The notes below the pieces were generated by a model. It searched no databases and had not been told where the DNA came from. It saw nothing but the letters and a program-made list of their open reading frames with translations. This document shows positions 1 through 10,404 of a stretch of 64,000 bases of DNA, in pieces. Position 1 is the first letter of the stretch, and each line of letters opens with the position of its first letter. The DNA is from Corynebacterium pseudopelargi (GTDB lineage Bacteria > Actinomycetota > Actinomycetes > Mycobacteriales > Mycobacteriaceae), in assembly GCF_003814005.1 (NCBI RefSeq), contig NZ_CP033898.1, forward strand, positions 1-64,000, given 5' to 3'. A program made the position numbers and the translations under genes.

Positions 1-1512
1 GTGACGGAAGGCTCCAAAGCACTGGGCGCAACCTGGCTCGAAGTGGTCGCTGAGCTCACCCAAGCCTCTGCCGACCCCGCAAGTGAGATTCCGCAGCTAT
101 CCCACCGACAGCTCGCCAACCTCAACCTGATTAAGCCCGTGGCACTCGTCGAGGGCATCGCTGTGCTTTCCACCCCTCATGAGGCAGCAAAAAAGACCGT
201 TGAGCAGGATCTCGCCCCCTATATCAACCGGGTGTTAAGCGCGAAGATGGGTCGCCCCTTCGGCATCGCCGTCACGGTCGATACTCAAGCGGCCTCGGAA
301 CCTCCGGCCACGCCAACGCAGATCAGCGCACCCGCTATCACCCCTGAGCCTGTTGCAGTGGAACAACCACCGGCGCAACCCGAACCTAAAGCCCCGGAGC
401 CTGGCTGGTTTACCTCTCATGTAGAAGAGCCGGAAAAGCTGCGTCCGCGCGAGACTCCTGCGCATGATCCCAATGATCTAGCGCTTCTCAACCCCAACTA
501 CACCTTCGAAAACTACGTGGTGTCGGATTCCAACCGTCTTGCGTTTTCTGCTGCCAATGCCGTGGCTGAACAGCCAGCGCAAAGCTACAATCCGCTGTTT
601 ATTTGGGGTGGTTCTGGCCTTGGTAAGACGCACTTGATGCACGCCATTGGCAACTATGCGCAGTTGCTCAATCAGAACTTAAAAATCAAGTACGTCTCCA
701 GCGAAGAATTCACCAACGATTACATCAATTCTGTGCGCGATGATCGCCAGGAATCCTTCAAGCGCCGGTATCGCTCGGTGGATATTTTGATGCTGGACGA
801 TATTCAGTTCCTCCAGGGCAAGGAGGGAACTCAGGAGGAGTTCTTCCATACCTTTAATGCCCTTGAGCAGGCGTCGAAGCAAATTGTGCTTTCCTCAGAT
901 CGCCCGCCGAAACAACTCACTACCTTGGAGGATCGTCTTCGCACGCGATTCCAGGCCGGGTTGATTGTGGATGTGTATCCGCCTGATCTGGAAACCCGTA
1001 TTGCCATTTTGGAAAAGAAGGCAGCGGCCAGTGGTGTGACCATGCGCAGGGATGTGCTTGAGCTGATTGCCAGCCGCTTTAATACCTCCATCCGCGAGCT
1101 GGAGGGCGCATTTGTTCGTATCAATGCCTATTCCTCGATTAATAATGAGCCCATCACCATGGATACGGTCGAGCATGCGCTCCGAAGCATCATGCCCGAG
1201 CAGGAATCTGTGGAGGTCACGGCGGATCGCATCATTGAAGAAACTTCAAAGATGTTCAATGTGCCAGAACGCGATATTCGTGGCTCGCGCAAAACTCGCG
1301 CGGTGGCGCATACGCGCCAATTGGCTATGTATCTATGCCGTGAATTAACTGATTTATCGCTGCCGAAAATTGGTGAGCAGTTTGGCGGTAAGGACCACAC
1401 CACGGTGTTGTACGCGGTGGATAAGATCCGCAAGGAAATCACCCAAAAGCGTGATACTTATGATGAGATCCAAAAACTTACCGCGCGCATCAAGGGCAAT
1501 GGACACGCCTAG
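1..1512 (+). CDS. dnaA: Chromosomal replication initiator DnaA
   Basis: DnaA binds 9-mer boxes at the origin, oligomerises with ATP and opens the duplex to start replication. The 503-residue product has a short N-terminal interaction domain, a Pro/Glu-rich variable linker (about residues 95-155), an AAA+ core with Walker A GGSGLGKTH near residue 204 and Walker B ILMLDDIQF near 263, and the C-terminal helix-turn-helix signature KDHTTVLYAVDKI near 465. The length is normal for corynebacteria. The start is the GTG at base 1, so the upstream promoter lies outside the window. A terminator and an origin-type spacer follow. Identification rests on motifs and on dnaN and recF downstream and is secure. 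Confidence 0.98.
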   Translation: MTEGSKALGATWLEVVAELTQASADPASEIPQLSHRQLANLNLIKPVALVEGIAVLSTPHEAAKKTVEQDLAPYINRVLSAKMGRPFGIAVTVDTQAASEPPATPTQISAPAITPEPVAVEQPPAQPEPKAPEPGWFTSHVEEPEKLRPRETPAHDPNDLALLNPNYTFENYVVSDSNRLAFSAANAVAEQPAQSYNPLFIWGGSGLGKTHLMHAIGNYAQLLNQNLKIKYVSSEEFTNDYINSVRDDRQESFKRRYRSVDILMLDDIQFLQGKEGTQEEFFHTFNALEQASKQIVLSSDRPPKQLTTLEDRLRTRFQAGLIVDVYPPDLETRIAILEKKAAASGVTMRRDVLELIASRFNTSIRELEGAFVRINAYSSINNEPITMDTVEHALRSIMPEQESVEVTADRIIEETSKMFNVPERDIRGSRKTRAVAHTRQLAMYLCRELTDLSLPKIGEQFGGKDHTTVLYAVDKIRKEITQKRDTYDEIQKLTARIKGNGHA

Positions 1513-2080
1513 CGCCTCCTAGCTCAACATTTTCACCACACCCCGCTTCGGCGGGGTTTTTTCTTGCTCTTTTGGCTGGATAACTGCGTTTTCTACAGTT
1601 TCCACAGAGTTATCCACACCTGTGTAATTACATGCTTGTAGTTAGTGATTGTGCGCACAGAATTCCACAAAACTACGCTGTTGATAACTACCCAGATCAT
1701 GTGCACAACAGCGCTGTGTACTGGGGAAAGATTGTGGAAGATTGCTTGAGCCAAAAAGTTATCCACAACCACCTTGAGTTATCCACAAAATCTCCACAGT
1801 GGTGCCCACAGGTGAAATTTGCGCCTTGAGCTTGAGAAAACATGTGTTTTCCACACCTTGCACAGGACTTACTGTTACTACCAACGAAATTTCTAGTAAT
1901 TCTCTTAGTAGAAACAGGGGCTGGGGATTGTGAGGCGGTGAGCGTGAGGTGTTGCTAAATCACAAAAGTTTGGCTGCGTGTGAAACGCAGGTACGTTAGG
2001 TCTTGTAATTCTTGTGGCAGTCAGCGCTGCCGCGAATAACAAAAATCTGATCAAGATCCGAGGAGCTGTGGGGTAGAAGC
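1513..2080. other. dnaA-dnaN intergenic region, probable oriC
   Basis: This 568-bp spacer is free of convincing genes. It holds three perfect TTATCCACA boxes at 1610-1618, 1759-1767 and 1779-1787, all in the same orientation, a one-mismatch box TTTTCCACA at 1847-1855, and several weaker CCACA words. An AT-richer stretch at about 1860-1915 could be the unwinding element. In actinobacteria this spacer is the usual origin. The function is inferred from box content and gene order. A second, denser box cluster at 22.8 kb (listed separately) makes experimental origin mapping relevant. Confidence 0.85.
1541..1563 (+). terminator. Rho-independent terminator after dnaA
   Basis: A six-base-pair CCCCGC/GCGGGG stem with a TTCG tetraloop (1541-1556) is followed by a run of T (1557-1562). 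It lies 29 bases past the dnaA stop and separates dnaA transcription from the origin spacer. Confidence 0.9.
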
Positions 2081-3265
2081 ATGGATGCACAAGCGGTGTC
2101 ATTCCGGGTTGGCAAAGATGAACTCGCCAGCGCCGTTGGCTGGGTAGCTCGTAATTTGCCCACGAAGCCCACGCAACCAATGCTGCGAGCCATGCTCATT
2201 AGCGCCACCGATGAGGGGCTCGAATTAGCTGGCTACGACTACGAAGTGTCCACCAAGGTGCGCGCGAGCGCTGATATCGAGCAGACCGGTACCGTGGCGG
2301 TGGCAGGTCGCCTGCTGGCAGAGATCATCTCCAGCCTTCCTGGCAAGCCCATCGAGATGAAGGTTGCCGGGAATTCCCTGGAAGTTACCTGCGGTACCTC
2401 GCGCTTTGAGCTGCCCTTGATCCCGCTTGATGATTATCCTCCGATGCCGAAGTTGCCTGAGGTCACCGGCGAATTCAGCCCAGCGCTATTTGAGCGAGCC
2501 ATCTCCCAGGTTTCCTCCGCCGCTGGTTCCGATGACACCTTGCCCATGCTCACCGGCATCCACATGGAAATCGACGGCGAAAATGTCACCTTGACTGCCA
2601 CCGACCGCTTCCGCCTCGCCCAGCGCCGCCTGCGCTGGCTGCCGCAGGTAGAGCAGGCCAAAGCCAAGCTCTTGATCCCGGCGAAGAACCTAAGCGATCA
2701 CGCCCACACCTTGAGCGTTTCCGGCGATGAGCAGGTAGAAATCGCCGTGGGCACCGGCGAGCAGATCGGCGCCGAAGGGCTGTTCGGTTTGCACTACGGG
2801 AATCGCCAAACCACCATGCGCATGTTGGACGCAGACTTCCCCAACGTGGCACCGCTGCTACCTAAGACCCACACCTCGGTGGCCAAAGTGAATATCAATC
2901 AGCTTGTCTCTGCCATCAAGCGCGTCACCCTGGTTGATCGCGGTGCGCAGCTTCGTTTGCAATTCAGCGAAGGCCAGCTCATCTTGTCTGCCGGCGCCTC
3001 GGATGCAGGCCACGCCGAGGAAATGGTGGAGTGCGAATACTCGGGCGAGGATAATTTCATCATCGCCTTCAACGCCCGCTATTTGCAGACCGGCCTGAAC
3101 TCCCTTGGCACGGAAAACGTGGTGTTTGGCTTTAATGAGCCTTCGCGTCCAGCCATTTTGGTGCCTGAACCAGAGCAGATGCCAAGCCGCGATGAGCAGG
3201 GTGTATTCCCCACCCCGGAAACGGATTACACCTACTTGCTCATGCCTGTGCGCCTGCCGGGCTAG
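2081..3265 (+). CDS. dnaN: DNA polymerase III sliding clamp, beta subunit
   Basis: The beta clamp is a ring-shaped dimer that tethers the replicative polymerase to DNA. The 394-residue product has the usual length and three-domain architecture. Recognisable segments include an N-terminal VGWVARNLPTKPTQPML stretch, the central TLPMLTGIHMEI strand and the C-terminal YLLMPVRLPG ending, typical of the protein-binding face. ATG at 2081 opens the frame. RecF starts 12 bases after the stop, so dnaN, recF and the following dciA gene are probably co-transcribed. Confidence 0.97.
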   Translation: MDAQAVSFRVGKDELASAVGWVARNLPTKPTQPMLRAMLISATDEGLELAGYDYEVSTKVRASADIEQTGTVAVAGRLLAEIISSLPGKPIEMKVAGNSLEVTCGTSRFELPLIPLDDYPPMPKLPEVTGEFSPALFERAISQVSSAAGSDDTLPMLTGIHMEIDGENVTLTATDRFRLAQRRLRWLPQVEQAKAKLLIPAKNLSDHAHTLSVSGDEQVEIAVGTGEQIGAEGLFGLHYGNRQTTMRMLDADFPNVAPLLPKTHTSVAKVNINQLVSAIKRVTLVDRGAQLRLQFSEGQLILSAGASDAGHAEEMVECEYSGEDNFIIAFNARYLQTGLNSLGTENVVFGFNEPSRPAILVPEPEQMPSRDEQGVFPTPETDYTYLLMPVRLPG

Positions 3266-3277
3266 AAGTGAGCATCG

Positions 3278-4450
3278 GTGTACCTACGGCATTTGGAATT
3301 ACATGACTTCCGTTCCTGGGAGCACTGTGAGCTTGACCTAGCGCCAGGGGTGCAATTATTTGTGGGGCGCAATGGCTTTGGAAAAACCAATATTCTCGAA
3401 GCCATTGGCACCATCGCGCACCTGGGATCGCACCGCGTATCACACGATGCCCCACTGATTCGGCAGGGCATGCAACAGGCCAGGATTTCTGCCACCGCAG
3501 TCAACCATGGCCGCGAGCTCACGGCGCATCTGCTGCTCAAGCGCCAGGGTGCGAACTTGGCACAGATCAACCGGACGCGGCTCAAAAGCCCACGCGAATT
3601 GCTCGGCGTGGTGCAAAGCGTGCTGTTTTCTCCTGAAGATTTGGCATTAGTTCGCGGTGAACCCGAAGAACGCCGCCGCTACATGGATCATGTGATTGCT
3701 GCGAAAAGGCCTCGCCTTGCAGGGGTCAAGGCTGATTATCAGCACGTTCTCAGGCAGCGGAACTCCCTGCTGAAATCCGCAGGGGCCGCCTTGCGCCGCG
3801 GCTATGGTGGCGATAATGCTGCGCTATTGACCTTGGATACTTGGGATGCGCAATTAGCCATGCTGGGCGCTCAGCTCATGTTGGCGCGCATCGAACTCAT
3901 CGCATCCTTAAAGCCTTTGGTCCACGATGGCTATGCGCGCATTGCCCCGGAGTCGCGGCCAGCCTCGGTGGAGTATCGCCCCTCGGTGGATATCAGTCAG
4001 ATTGATTCCATCGAATATTCCACGGAGGTGCTTGAGGCACTGATCTTGGCGGAACTTGGTGCAAAACGCCAGCGCGAAATTGAACGTGGCATGTCCTTGG
4101 TAGGCCCGCATCGTGATGATCTGGATGTGCTCTTGGGCAATTATCCGGCCAAGGGCTTTGCCAGCCACGGCGAAACCTGGTCGATGGCTCTTGCGCTGCG
4201 TTTGGCGGAATTTGAGCTTCTGCGAGCCGGCGGCACAGAACCCATTTTGATGCTTGACGATGTTTTTGCTGAGCTCGATGCCAAGCGCCGTCAGCGCTTG
4301 GTGGAAGTCACCCAAGAAGCCGAGCAGGTGATCATTAGTGCTGCTGTGGGCGATGATCTGCCTGAGGGCTTAGATGCCCACGAGGTGCATCGCCATTATG
4401 TGAATATGCAGGATCAAGGAGAAGCAAGGGTATCGGTGCTTGATGAGTGA
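3278..4450 (+). CDS. recF: Recombination and repair protein RecF
   Basis: RecF is an ABC-type ATPase that helps load RecA at single-strand gaps. The 390-residue product begins with [15 protein letters not shown] and has Walker [10 protein letters not shown] near residue 30, an SMC-like signature LVGPHRDDL near residue 277 and Walker [14 protein letters not shown] near residue 325. The start is the GTG at 3278, 12 bases after dnaN. The TGA stop lies inside the start of the next gene, which suggests translational coupling. Confidence 0.96.
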   Translation: MYLRHLELHDFRSWEHCELDLAPGVQLFVGRNGFGKTNILEAIGTIAHLGSHRVSHDAPLIRQGMQQARISATAVNHGRELTAHLLLKRQGANLAQINRTRLKSPRELLGVVQSVLFSPEDLALVRGEPEERRRYMDHVIAAKRPRLAGVKADYQHVLRQRNSLLKSAGAALRRGYGGDNAALLTLDTWDAQLAMLGAQLMLARIELIASLKPLVHDGYARIAPESRPASVEYRPSVDISQIDSIEYSTEVLEALILAELGAKRQREIERGMSLVGPHRDDLDVLLGNYPAKGFASHGETWSMALALRLAEFELLRAGGTEPILMLDDVFAELDAKRRQRLVEVTQEAEQVIISAAVGDDLPEGLDAHEVHRHYVNMQDQGEARVSVLDE

Positions 4451-5018
4451 GCAATCTTCGAGTGCTGCAGATGATCCCATTGCTGCAGCCTTTGAGCAGA
4501 TGCGTGCCCAGGCGAAGCGCCGTGGAGGCTATGTTCCACGCCTGAATGCCAAGGCCCGCTCCATGGACTCCTTTGAAAGTCCTGCAAGCTCAGATGCCAA
4601 GGCTCAGCCCCGGCCGCCTATTGGCAGGCCCACTGGCAAAGATGGCAGAGCGCTGCCCAAGGCTTCCAATGTCAAAGGCATCGGCCAGGTGATCCAGCGT
4701 GAGATTCGTCGCCGAGGCTGGCAAAAGGAAATGGCCAGCGCTTTGGTGTTCGGCCATTGGGAAGAACTCGTTGGCGAGCAGGTAGCTAAGCACACCAAAG
4801 TCGAGATGGTGAAGGATAAAAAGCTTTTCTTAAGTTGTGATTCCACGGCCTGGGCTTCGAATCTTCGCTTGATGCAGCGGCAGATTCTGCAGAAAATCAA
4901 TGCCGAAGTTGGCCCCGATATCATCACCGAGCTGCGCATTTTCGGGCCAAAAACGCCCAGTTGGCGCCATGGGCCTTTGCATGTGAAAGGCCGTGGCCCA
5001 AGAGACACCTACGGATAG
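4443..5018 (+). CDS. dciA: DciA-type helicase-loading protein (DUF721)
   Basis: The 191-residue product has a basic, Pro-rich disordered N-terminal part (about 1-75) and a C-terminal DUF721 domain with [18 protein letters not shown] and the conserved [15 protein letters not shown] stretch. DUF721 proteins between recF and gyrB are known in actinobacteria, and the family includes DciA, which serves replicative helicase loading where DnaC/DnaI are absent. ATG 4443 overlaps the recF stop by eight bases; an in-frame TTG three bases earlier is possible but less likely. The family call is firm. The helicase role is by family and gene order. Confidence 0.88.
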   Translation: MSEQSSSAADDPIAAAFEQMRAQAKRRGGYVPRLNAKARSMDSFESPASSDAKAQPRPPIGRPTGKDGRALPKASNVKGIGQVIQREIRRRGWQKEMASALVFGHWEELVGEQVAKHTKVEMVKDKKLFLSCDSTAWASNLRLMQRQILQKINAEVGPDIITELRIFGPKTPSWRHGPLHVKGRGPRDTYG

Positions 5019-5066
5019 GGTTGTCACTGTGGCTTAATACAGGGACGTACCATCTTCAACGTGTAA

Positions 5067-7156
<2,090 letters not shown>

Positions 7157-7157
<1 letters not shown>

Positions 7158-7168
7158 GCTTTTCGACG
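7157..7168 (+). repeat. Dispersed 12-mer AGCTTTTCGACG, intergenic copy
   Basis: This exact copy begins in the gyrB stop codon and runs into the spacer before the terminator palindrome. It is one of ten copies of the 11-mer core in the window (see findings). Function unknown. Confidence 0.7.
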
Positions 7169-7170
7169 AA

Positions 7171-7200
7171 ACAAAGGCCCGGAATATTCCGGGCCTTTGT
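7171..7200. terminator. Perfect 30-bp palindromic bidirectional terminator
   Basis: Bases 7171-7185 and 7186-7200 are exact reverse complements with no loop, GC-rich in the middle (GGCCCGG/CCGGGCC) and edged by AAA/TTT. The element sits between the gyrB stop and the convergent minus-strand gene ending at 7207, as expected for a two-way terminator. Confidence 0.85.
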
Positions 7201-7206
7201 GCTGCG

Positions 7207-7647
7207 TTATTGTTCTTCGACGTGGCTTTCGAGCAGATCGCCTAAGCCTTGGAGTTCTGGGCCTAAGATCTTTTCTGCCTTGCCGCGCAAAGACTTATAG
7301 GCCTTATCTAGGCCGGGGACGTCAATGTTCTTGGCATTGCGGTCTGCTACCTCAAGCAGCGAGTTGCATACTTCTCGCTGGTTTTGGCTTAGGTACTGAC
7401 CAAAGGATTCGCCGAGGTTCGCCTTGTACTGCAACCAGTGGGGGTCGAGGGCGTCGACAAGCTCTGGCAAAAGGGCGTGGGCACCTTTTTCTACGATGCC
7501 GGGCTTTGCCTTCTTGGCTGCGGCCACAGCGCCTTTGAGTGCGACGCCGGTGATGCCGGACTGGCGTGCGACGGCTTCATTGATAAAGCGCGCTAGATCT
7601 TCGGCAACTGCCTCGCGCTTATTCAAAAGATCGGTGAAATCAGACAT
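7207..7647 (-). CDS. Conserved hypothetical protein downstream of gyrB
   Basis: The 146-residue soluble, helix-rich protein begins MSDFTDLLNKREAVAEDLAR and ends in EEQ. It has an Ala/Lys-rich segment (GVALKGAVAAAKKAKPG) and no signal peptide, membrane segment or catalytic motif I can recognise. ATG 7647 was chosen because homology-like order begins there. The frame stays open for about 100 codons upstream, through a Cys-rich stretch, which is discussed in the findings. It is convergent with gyrB across a palindromic terminator. I do not recognise a function. Confidence 0.75.
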   Translation of the reverse strand: MSDFTDLLNKREAVAEDLARFINEAVARQSGITGVALKGAVAAAKKAKPGIVEKGAHALLPELVDALDPHWLQYKANLGESFGQYLSQNQREVCNSLLEVADRNAKNIDVPGLDKAYKSLRGKAEKILGPELQGLGDLLESHVEEQ

Positions 7648-7684
7648 GGCACAAGCGTAGTGGTTTTTGGTGGAGAAAGGTGAA

Positions 7685-7712
7685 GCGGCCTTCGTTTGGG
7701 TTCGAAGGCCGC
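7685..7712. repeat. 10-bp perfect inverted repeat
   Basis: GCGGCCTTCG (7685-7694) and CGAAGGCCGC (7703-7712) can form a 10-bp hairpin with an 8-base loop. It lies just upstream of the minus-strand gene starting at 7647. No T-run follows on either strand, so it is not a clear terminator. It could be an operator. Confidence 0.5.
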
Positions 7713-7830
7713 GAGAGGCGTTGTCATTCTTCCTCCACAGCGAGCACTCACCGGCCTCGCCGTAATCACAACAGTCACAAATGTTATCAGCTTTCACACC
7801 AGCCTCACAATAAGGGTGGGGGTGGGGTGC

Positions 7831-7862
7831 TTGCATAAAGTATTCTGAGCAAAGCATATTGT
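7831..7862 (+). promoter_or_regulatory. Candidate promoter of the SDR gene
   Basis: TTGCAT (7831-7836) and CATATT (7855-7860), 18 bases apart, resemble -35 and -10 elements. A start would fall about 25 bases before ATG 7895, which has its own GAAGGG ribosome site at 7883-7888. Prediction from sequence only. Confidence 0.4.
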
Positions 7863-7894
7863 TAAGCAACACAAAAGCGATCGAAGGGAACACC

Positions 7895-8770
7895 ATGCAT
7901 AACGCAGCCACCACCTTGCTCCACCGCGCAGCCCAGTTCATTCCCAACCCCTATAAGCTGCCCCTGCGCGGCCAGAGGGTGCTGATTACCGGCGGCGCCT
8001 CCGGCATCGGAAGGCTCATGGCACTCGAATGCGCCCAAAGGAACGCAGCGAAAGTAGAGATCTGGGATCTTTCAGAAGAAGGCGCTCGCGCAGTAGTAGA
8101 TGAAATTGAGTCCCTCGGCGTTGCTGCAAGTTACCAGGTCGTAGACGTTACCGATCAGCAGGCCGTGGAAGCTGCCGCAGAGCATGTCGGCGACATCGAT
8201 ATTTTGATCAATAACGCAGGCATCGTCAGCGGCGAGGACTTTTTAGAAAACCCCCAAGAAAATGTCGATCGCACCTTCGCGGTCAATGTGCGCTCCCTGT
8301 ATTTGACCACCAGGGCCTTCCTGCCCGGCATGATCCGCCAAAACTCCGGCACCATCGTGACCATCGCCTCCGCGGCAGGGCTGACGGGCGTGGCCAAGCA
8401 GACAGATTATTCGCCCTCGAAATTCGCCGCCGTGGGCTTTGCAGAATCCCTGCGTGTGGAGATGAAAGAGCGCGGCCACCGCGTCAATTCGCTGGTGGTA
8501 TGCCCCTTCTACATCAACACCGGCATGTTTGAGGGCGCGAAATCCAAAGCGCCCTGGCTGCTGCCCGTGCTCGAACAAGAAGAAGTAGCCGTGCATGTGA
8601 TTGACGCGATCGAGGCTGGACGCCACCAGCTCGTGCTGCCCTGGACCGCGCGCGTTGCCTATGTTGGGCGCCTGCTGCCCGTGCGTGCCTACGACGCCAT
8701 TGCCAAGCTCATCGGCACATCCAGTTCCATGGATGAATTTGTGGGGCGTAAAGAGAAGGCCTCAAAGTAG
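7895..8770 (+). CDS. Short-chain dehydrogenase/reductase
   Basis: A 291-residue classical SDR that should use NAD(P)(H) to oxidise or reduce a carbonyl or alcohol; the substrate is unknown. It shows the Rossmann glycine motif ITGGASGIG near residue 34, the NNAG motif (ILINNAG), the catalytic serine region VTIASAAG and the YSPSK catalytic Tyr/Lys pair. The C-terminal part (AYDAIAKLIGTSSSMDEFVG) is typical of membrane-associated lipid-type SDRs in mycolic bacteria. ATG 7895 has a good ribosome site at 7883-7888. It is transcribed alone and followed by the inverted repeats at 8795-8882. Confidence 0.88.
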   Translation: MHNAATTLLHRAAQFIPNPYKLPLRGQRVLITGGASGIGRLMALECAQRNAAKVEIWDLSEEGARAVVDEIESLGVAASYQVVDVTDQQAVEAAAEHVGDIDILINNAGIVSGEDFLENPQENVDRTFAVNVRSLYLTTRAFLPGMIRQNSGTIVTIASAAGLTGVAKQTDYSPSKFAAVGFAESLRVEMKERGHRVNSLVVCPFYINTGMFEGAKSKAPWLLPVLEQEEVAVHVIDAIEAGRHQLVLPWTARVAYVGRLLPVRAYDAIAKLIGTSSSMDEFVGRKEKASK

Positions 8771-8783
8771 TAGCTGCTTGCAA

Positions 8784-8882
8784 CGTACTGGAAACTACTG
8801 GAAACACCGTGTTTCCAGTAGTTTTCTAGTTTGACCTGGGGATATGCAAGTACTTGAAACGTACTGGAAAATTTTCCAGTAG
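8784..8882. repeat. Cluster of TACTGGAAA inverted and direct repeats
   Basis: Two palindromes stand next to each other. In the first, 8795-8806 pairs with 8810-8821 across a 3-base loop (12-bp perfect arms). The second, 8862-8881, is a perfect 20-bp palindrome with no loop. Both are built from the word TACTGGAAA, which also occurs at 8786. The first is followed by TTTTC and may terminate the SDR gene. The second lies beyond the 3' end of the convergent minus-strand gene ending at 8897. Terminator or protein-binding function is inferred. Confidence 0.7.
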
Positions 8883-8896
8883 GTGTTTGCTGTGGT

Positions 8897-9172
8897 TTAG
8901 ATCTCTTGAATATCGAGGAACACTCGGGCAAGGACCTCGGCGAAGACGTCATTTTCTGCGCGCAGGGGAGCAGTGGCAAGGGCCAATTCGCGCAGTGCAG
9001 CAGCGGCGCGGCGGCTATCGGTATGCACGGGAATACCTTGAATCTGCGCAGCGCTTGCAGCAGCAAGTGCCACGATGCCGGCGTAGTTGCGCACCGGCTG
9101 ATCTAGCTGGTCAGCGATGATGAGTACCTGCTCAGGCGTGAGTCCGCGCATCACGGATTCTGTTGGGCTCAT
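8897..9172 (-). CDS. Doc-like protein lacking the Fic motif
   Basis: This 91-residue protein is the second gene of a two-gene unit; its ATG overlaps the stop of the ribbon-helix-helix gene by four bases. The opening (GLTPEQVLIIADQL), VRNYAGIVALAAA and the following helix pattern resemble the Doc/death-on-curing toxin fold. Where Doc has its catalytic HPFxxGNKR loop, this protein reads APLRAENDV. If the relation is right, the nucleotide-transfer residues are gone and the protein ends just after. It could be an inactive Doc remnant or a binding-only partner. The homology is by eye and uncertain. Confidence 0.55.
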   Translation of the reverse strand: MSPTESVMRGLTPEQVLIIADQLDQPVRNYAGIVALAAASAAQIQGIPVHTDSRRAAAALRELALATAPLRAENDVFAEVLARVFLDIQEI

Positions 9173-9384
9173 GGCTTTTGCACACTGCGAAGGCGTGTGC
9201 GCATTGCGCGCACTTCCGGGATGTGGGTGCGGGCGAGTTCGGCCACGTGGGCGTCGAAAAGCTGCCTGGATGCTTGTGCAAGAATCGCGCGCTTGGCGGC
9301 TTCTTGTTTGCTCGTGCCTTGGGTTTGGGCGAGCAGGGTGAGGGCGCGGTCTTCGTCTTCGCTGAGTCTGAGCGTCATGGCCAT
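9169..9384 (-). CDS. Ribbon-helix-helix (CopG-type) antitoxin-like protein
   Basis: The 71-residue product starts AMTLRLSEDEDRALTLLAQ, the beta strand and first helix of a ribbon-helix-helix DNA-binding domain, followed by TSKQEAAKRAILAQASRQL. Such small proteins usually repress their own operon and neutralise a toxin encoded next to them. ATG 9384 or the second ATG at 9378 may be used. The gene is directly upstream of, and overlaps, the Doc-like gene. Copy 1 of the 49-bp direct repeat lies 32 bases upstream. The antitoxin role is inferred from gene pairing. Confidence 0.72.
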   Translation of the reverse strand: MAMTLRLSEDEDRALTLLAQTQGTSKQEAAKRAILAQASRQLFDAHVAELARTHIPEVRAMRTRLRSVQKP

Positions 9385-9415
9385 GGGTCATTGGTAGCAC
9401 GGGAGGGCGTGCTCA

Positions 9416-9464
9416 TGAAGCCGGGTGGCTTAAGTGGAGTGGCAAAGTGGCTCAGCGGAAAATG
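9416..9464. repeat. 49-bp direct repeat, copy 1
   Basis: It matches 10405-10453 in the same orientation with a single G/A difference. The two copies bracket the Abi/HEPN gene, 989 bp apart. This copy lies immediately upstream of the ribbon-helix-helix gene and may contain its promoter. Confidence 0.9.
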
Positions 9465-9548
9465 GCGCAGTAGAAGATGGTGCAGCGCAACGCGGTGAAA
9501 GGACTCGCTGGAGTCGCACGGGTGTGGCCCGGAGCCTAGGTATTTCCC

Positions 9549-10262
9549 TTATTGCTTTCGGGGATCTTCTCGAGCGATCTGGCGGACTTGGCTTTCAACA
9601 AGAGCCCATTGCGGATAACTATTATCAATAGCTTTGAGCACTGAAAGCGTGTCATTCAGGCGGCCACGGAAGTTGGTGCCTAAAAGATTTTCTTGGTGCG
9701 AAACCCGGTTGCGTAGTCGGGTGAGTCGTTCAACCCTTTTCCCTAAATCCACGCGTGATTGATCGTCGTGATCGATATTCGGAAACGCGTTGTGTAGGCA
9801 GTCCGCCCAAAGAACTTTGGCTTTTGGGCGGAGATCCGGAAGTGCCTCCCCAAGCAAATTTGACCAATTTCCTAAAGTGAGTTGCGCTACAACATCATCA
9901 TGGGTCAGTGGTTGATTCTTGCGGGGGTGAAGACGATGCCTTCGTCGTGATTCCTTCGTAGCATGCCGTCGAGCTTGCATCATTGGACGCTTCAACATTG
10001 AGTACAGAAGATCCGCTGATTGGTGTTCGAGGCACCAATTCCTGCTCCCGGTTATCGTTTCATTCCAATCTTGAAGTGCCAGATTCATGGCATTGCGCAT
10101 GAGTACCTCGAAATAGGACAAATGGGAATGCAGGGCTCCAGCCATCCGGGTATTCCATCGATACAGGTCCACCGCTTTTTCCAAATCTTCACCAGCCGCC
10201 AAATAGTAAGTCTCGAATCGAGCAGCCCCGAGCATTGTTTCCAACCTGCTTTTGGATTCCAT
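9549..10262 (-). CDS. Abi-family HEPN protein, probable defence RNase
   Basis: The 237-residue protein resembles the Abi_D/Abi_2 family: an N-terminal ARFETYYLAAGEDLEKA stretch, the YRWNTRMAGALHSHLSYFEVLMRNA core typical of the family, and the HEPN-type R-x4-H motif within RLRNRVSHQE near residue 190. Members are linked to abortive infection of phage-infected cells, and HEPN proteins are often RNases. The start is ATG 10262. Base composition is unlike its neighbours: a hand count of 10 sampled lines gave about 49% GC against clearly higher values in gyrA and gyrB. With the flanking direct repeat, acquisition by transfer is likely. The RNase role is inferred. Confidence 0.8.
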   Translation of the reverse strand: MESKSRLETMLGAARFETYYLAAGEDLEKAVDLYRWNTRMAGALHSHLSYFEVLMRNAMNLALQDWNETITGSRNWCLEHQSADLLYSMLKRPMMQARRHATKESRRRHRLHPRKNQPLTHDDVVAQLTLGNWSNLLGEALPDLRPKAKVLWADCLHNAFPNIDHDDQSRVDLGKRVERLTRLRNRVSHQENLLGTNFRGRLNDTLSVLKAIDNSYPQWALVESQVRQIAREDPRKQ

Positions 10263-10404
10263 CGATATCTGTTACCCTTTTTCCAGTGAGCGTCGATGTA
10301 GGTCGGCGCACCTTACCCCACGACCCCGCGCCTAGTGCCCGGGGTCGTTGTAATTAGATCCCCTAAGCGCAAAATTTACCTGCCAAACGGTTATTTCGCG
10401 CGCT

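Noticed and set aside
1632..1829. Short open frame inside the dnaA-dnaN spacer
   Set aside because: It runs through DnaA boxes and has no ribosome site; the spacer is an origin-type region.
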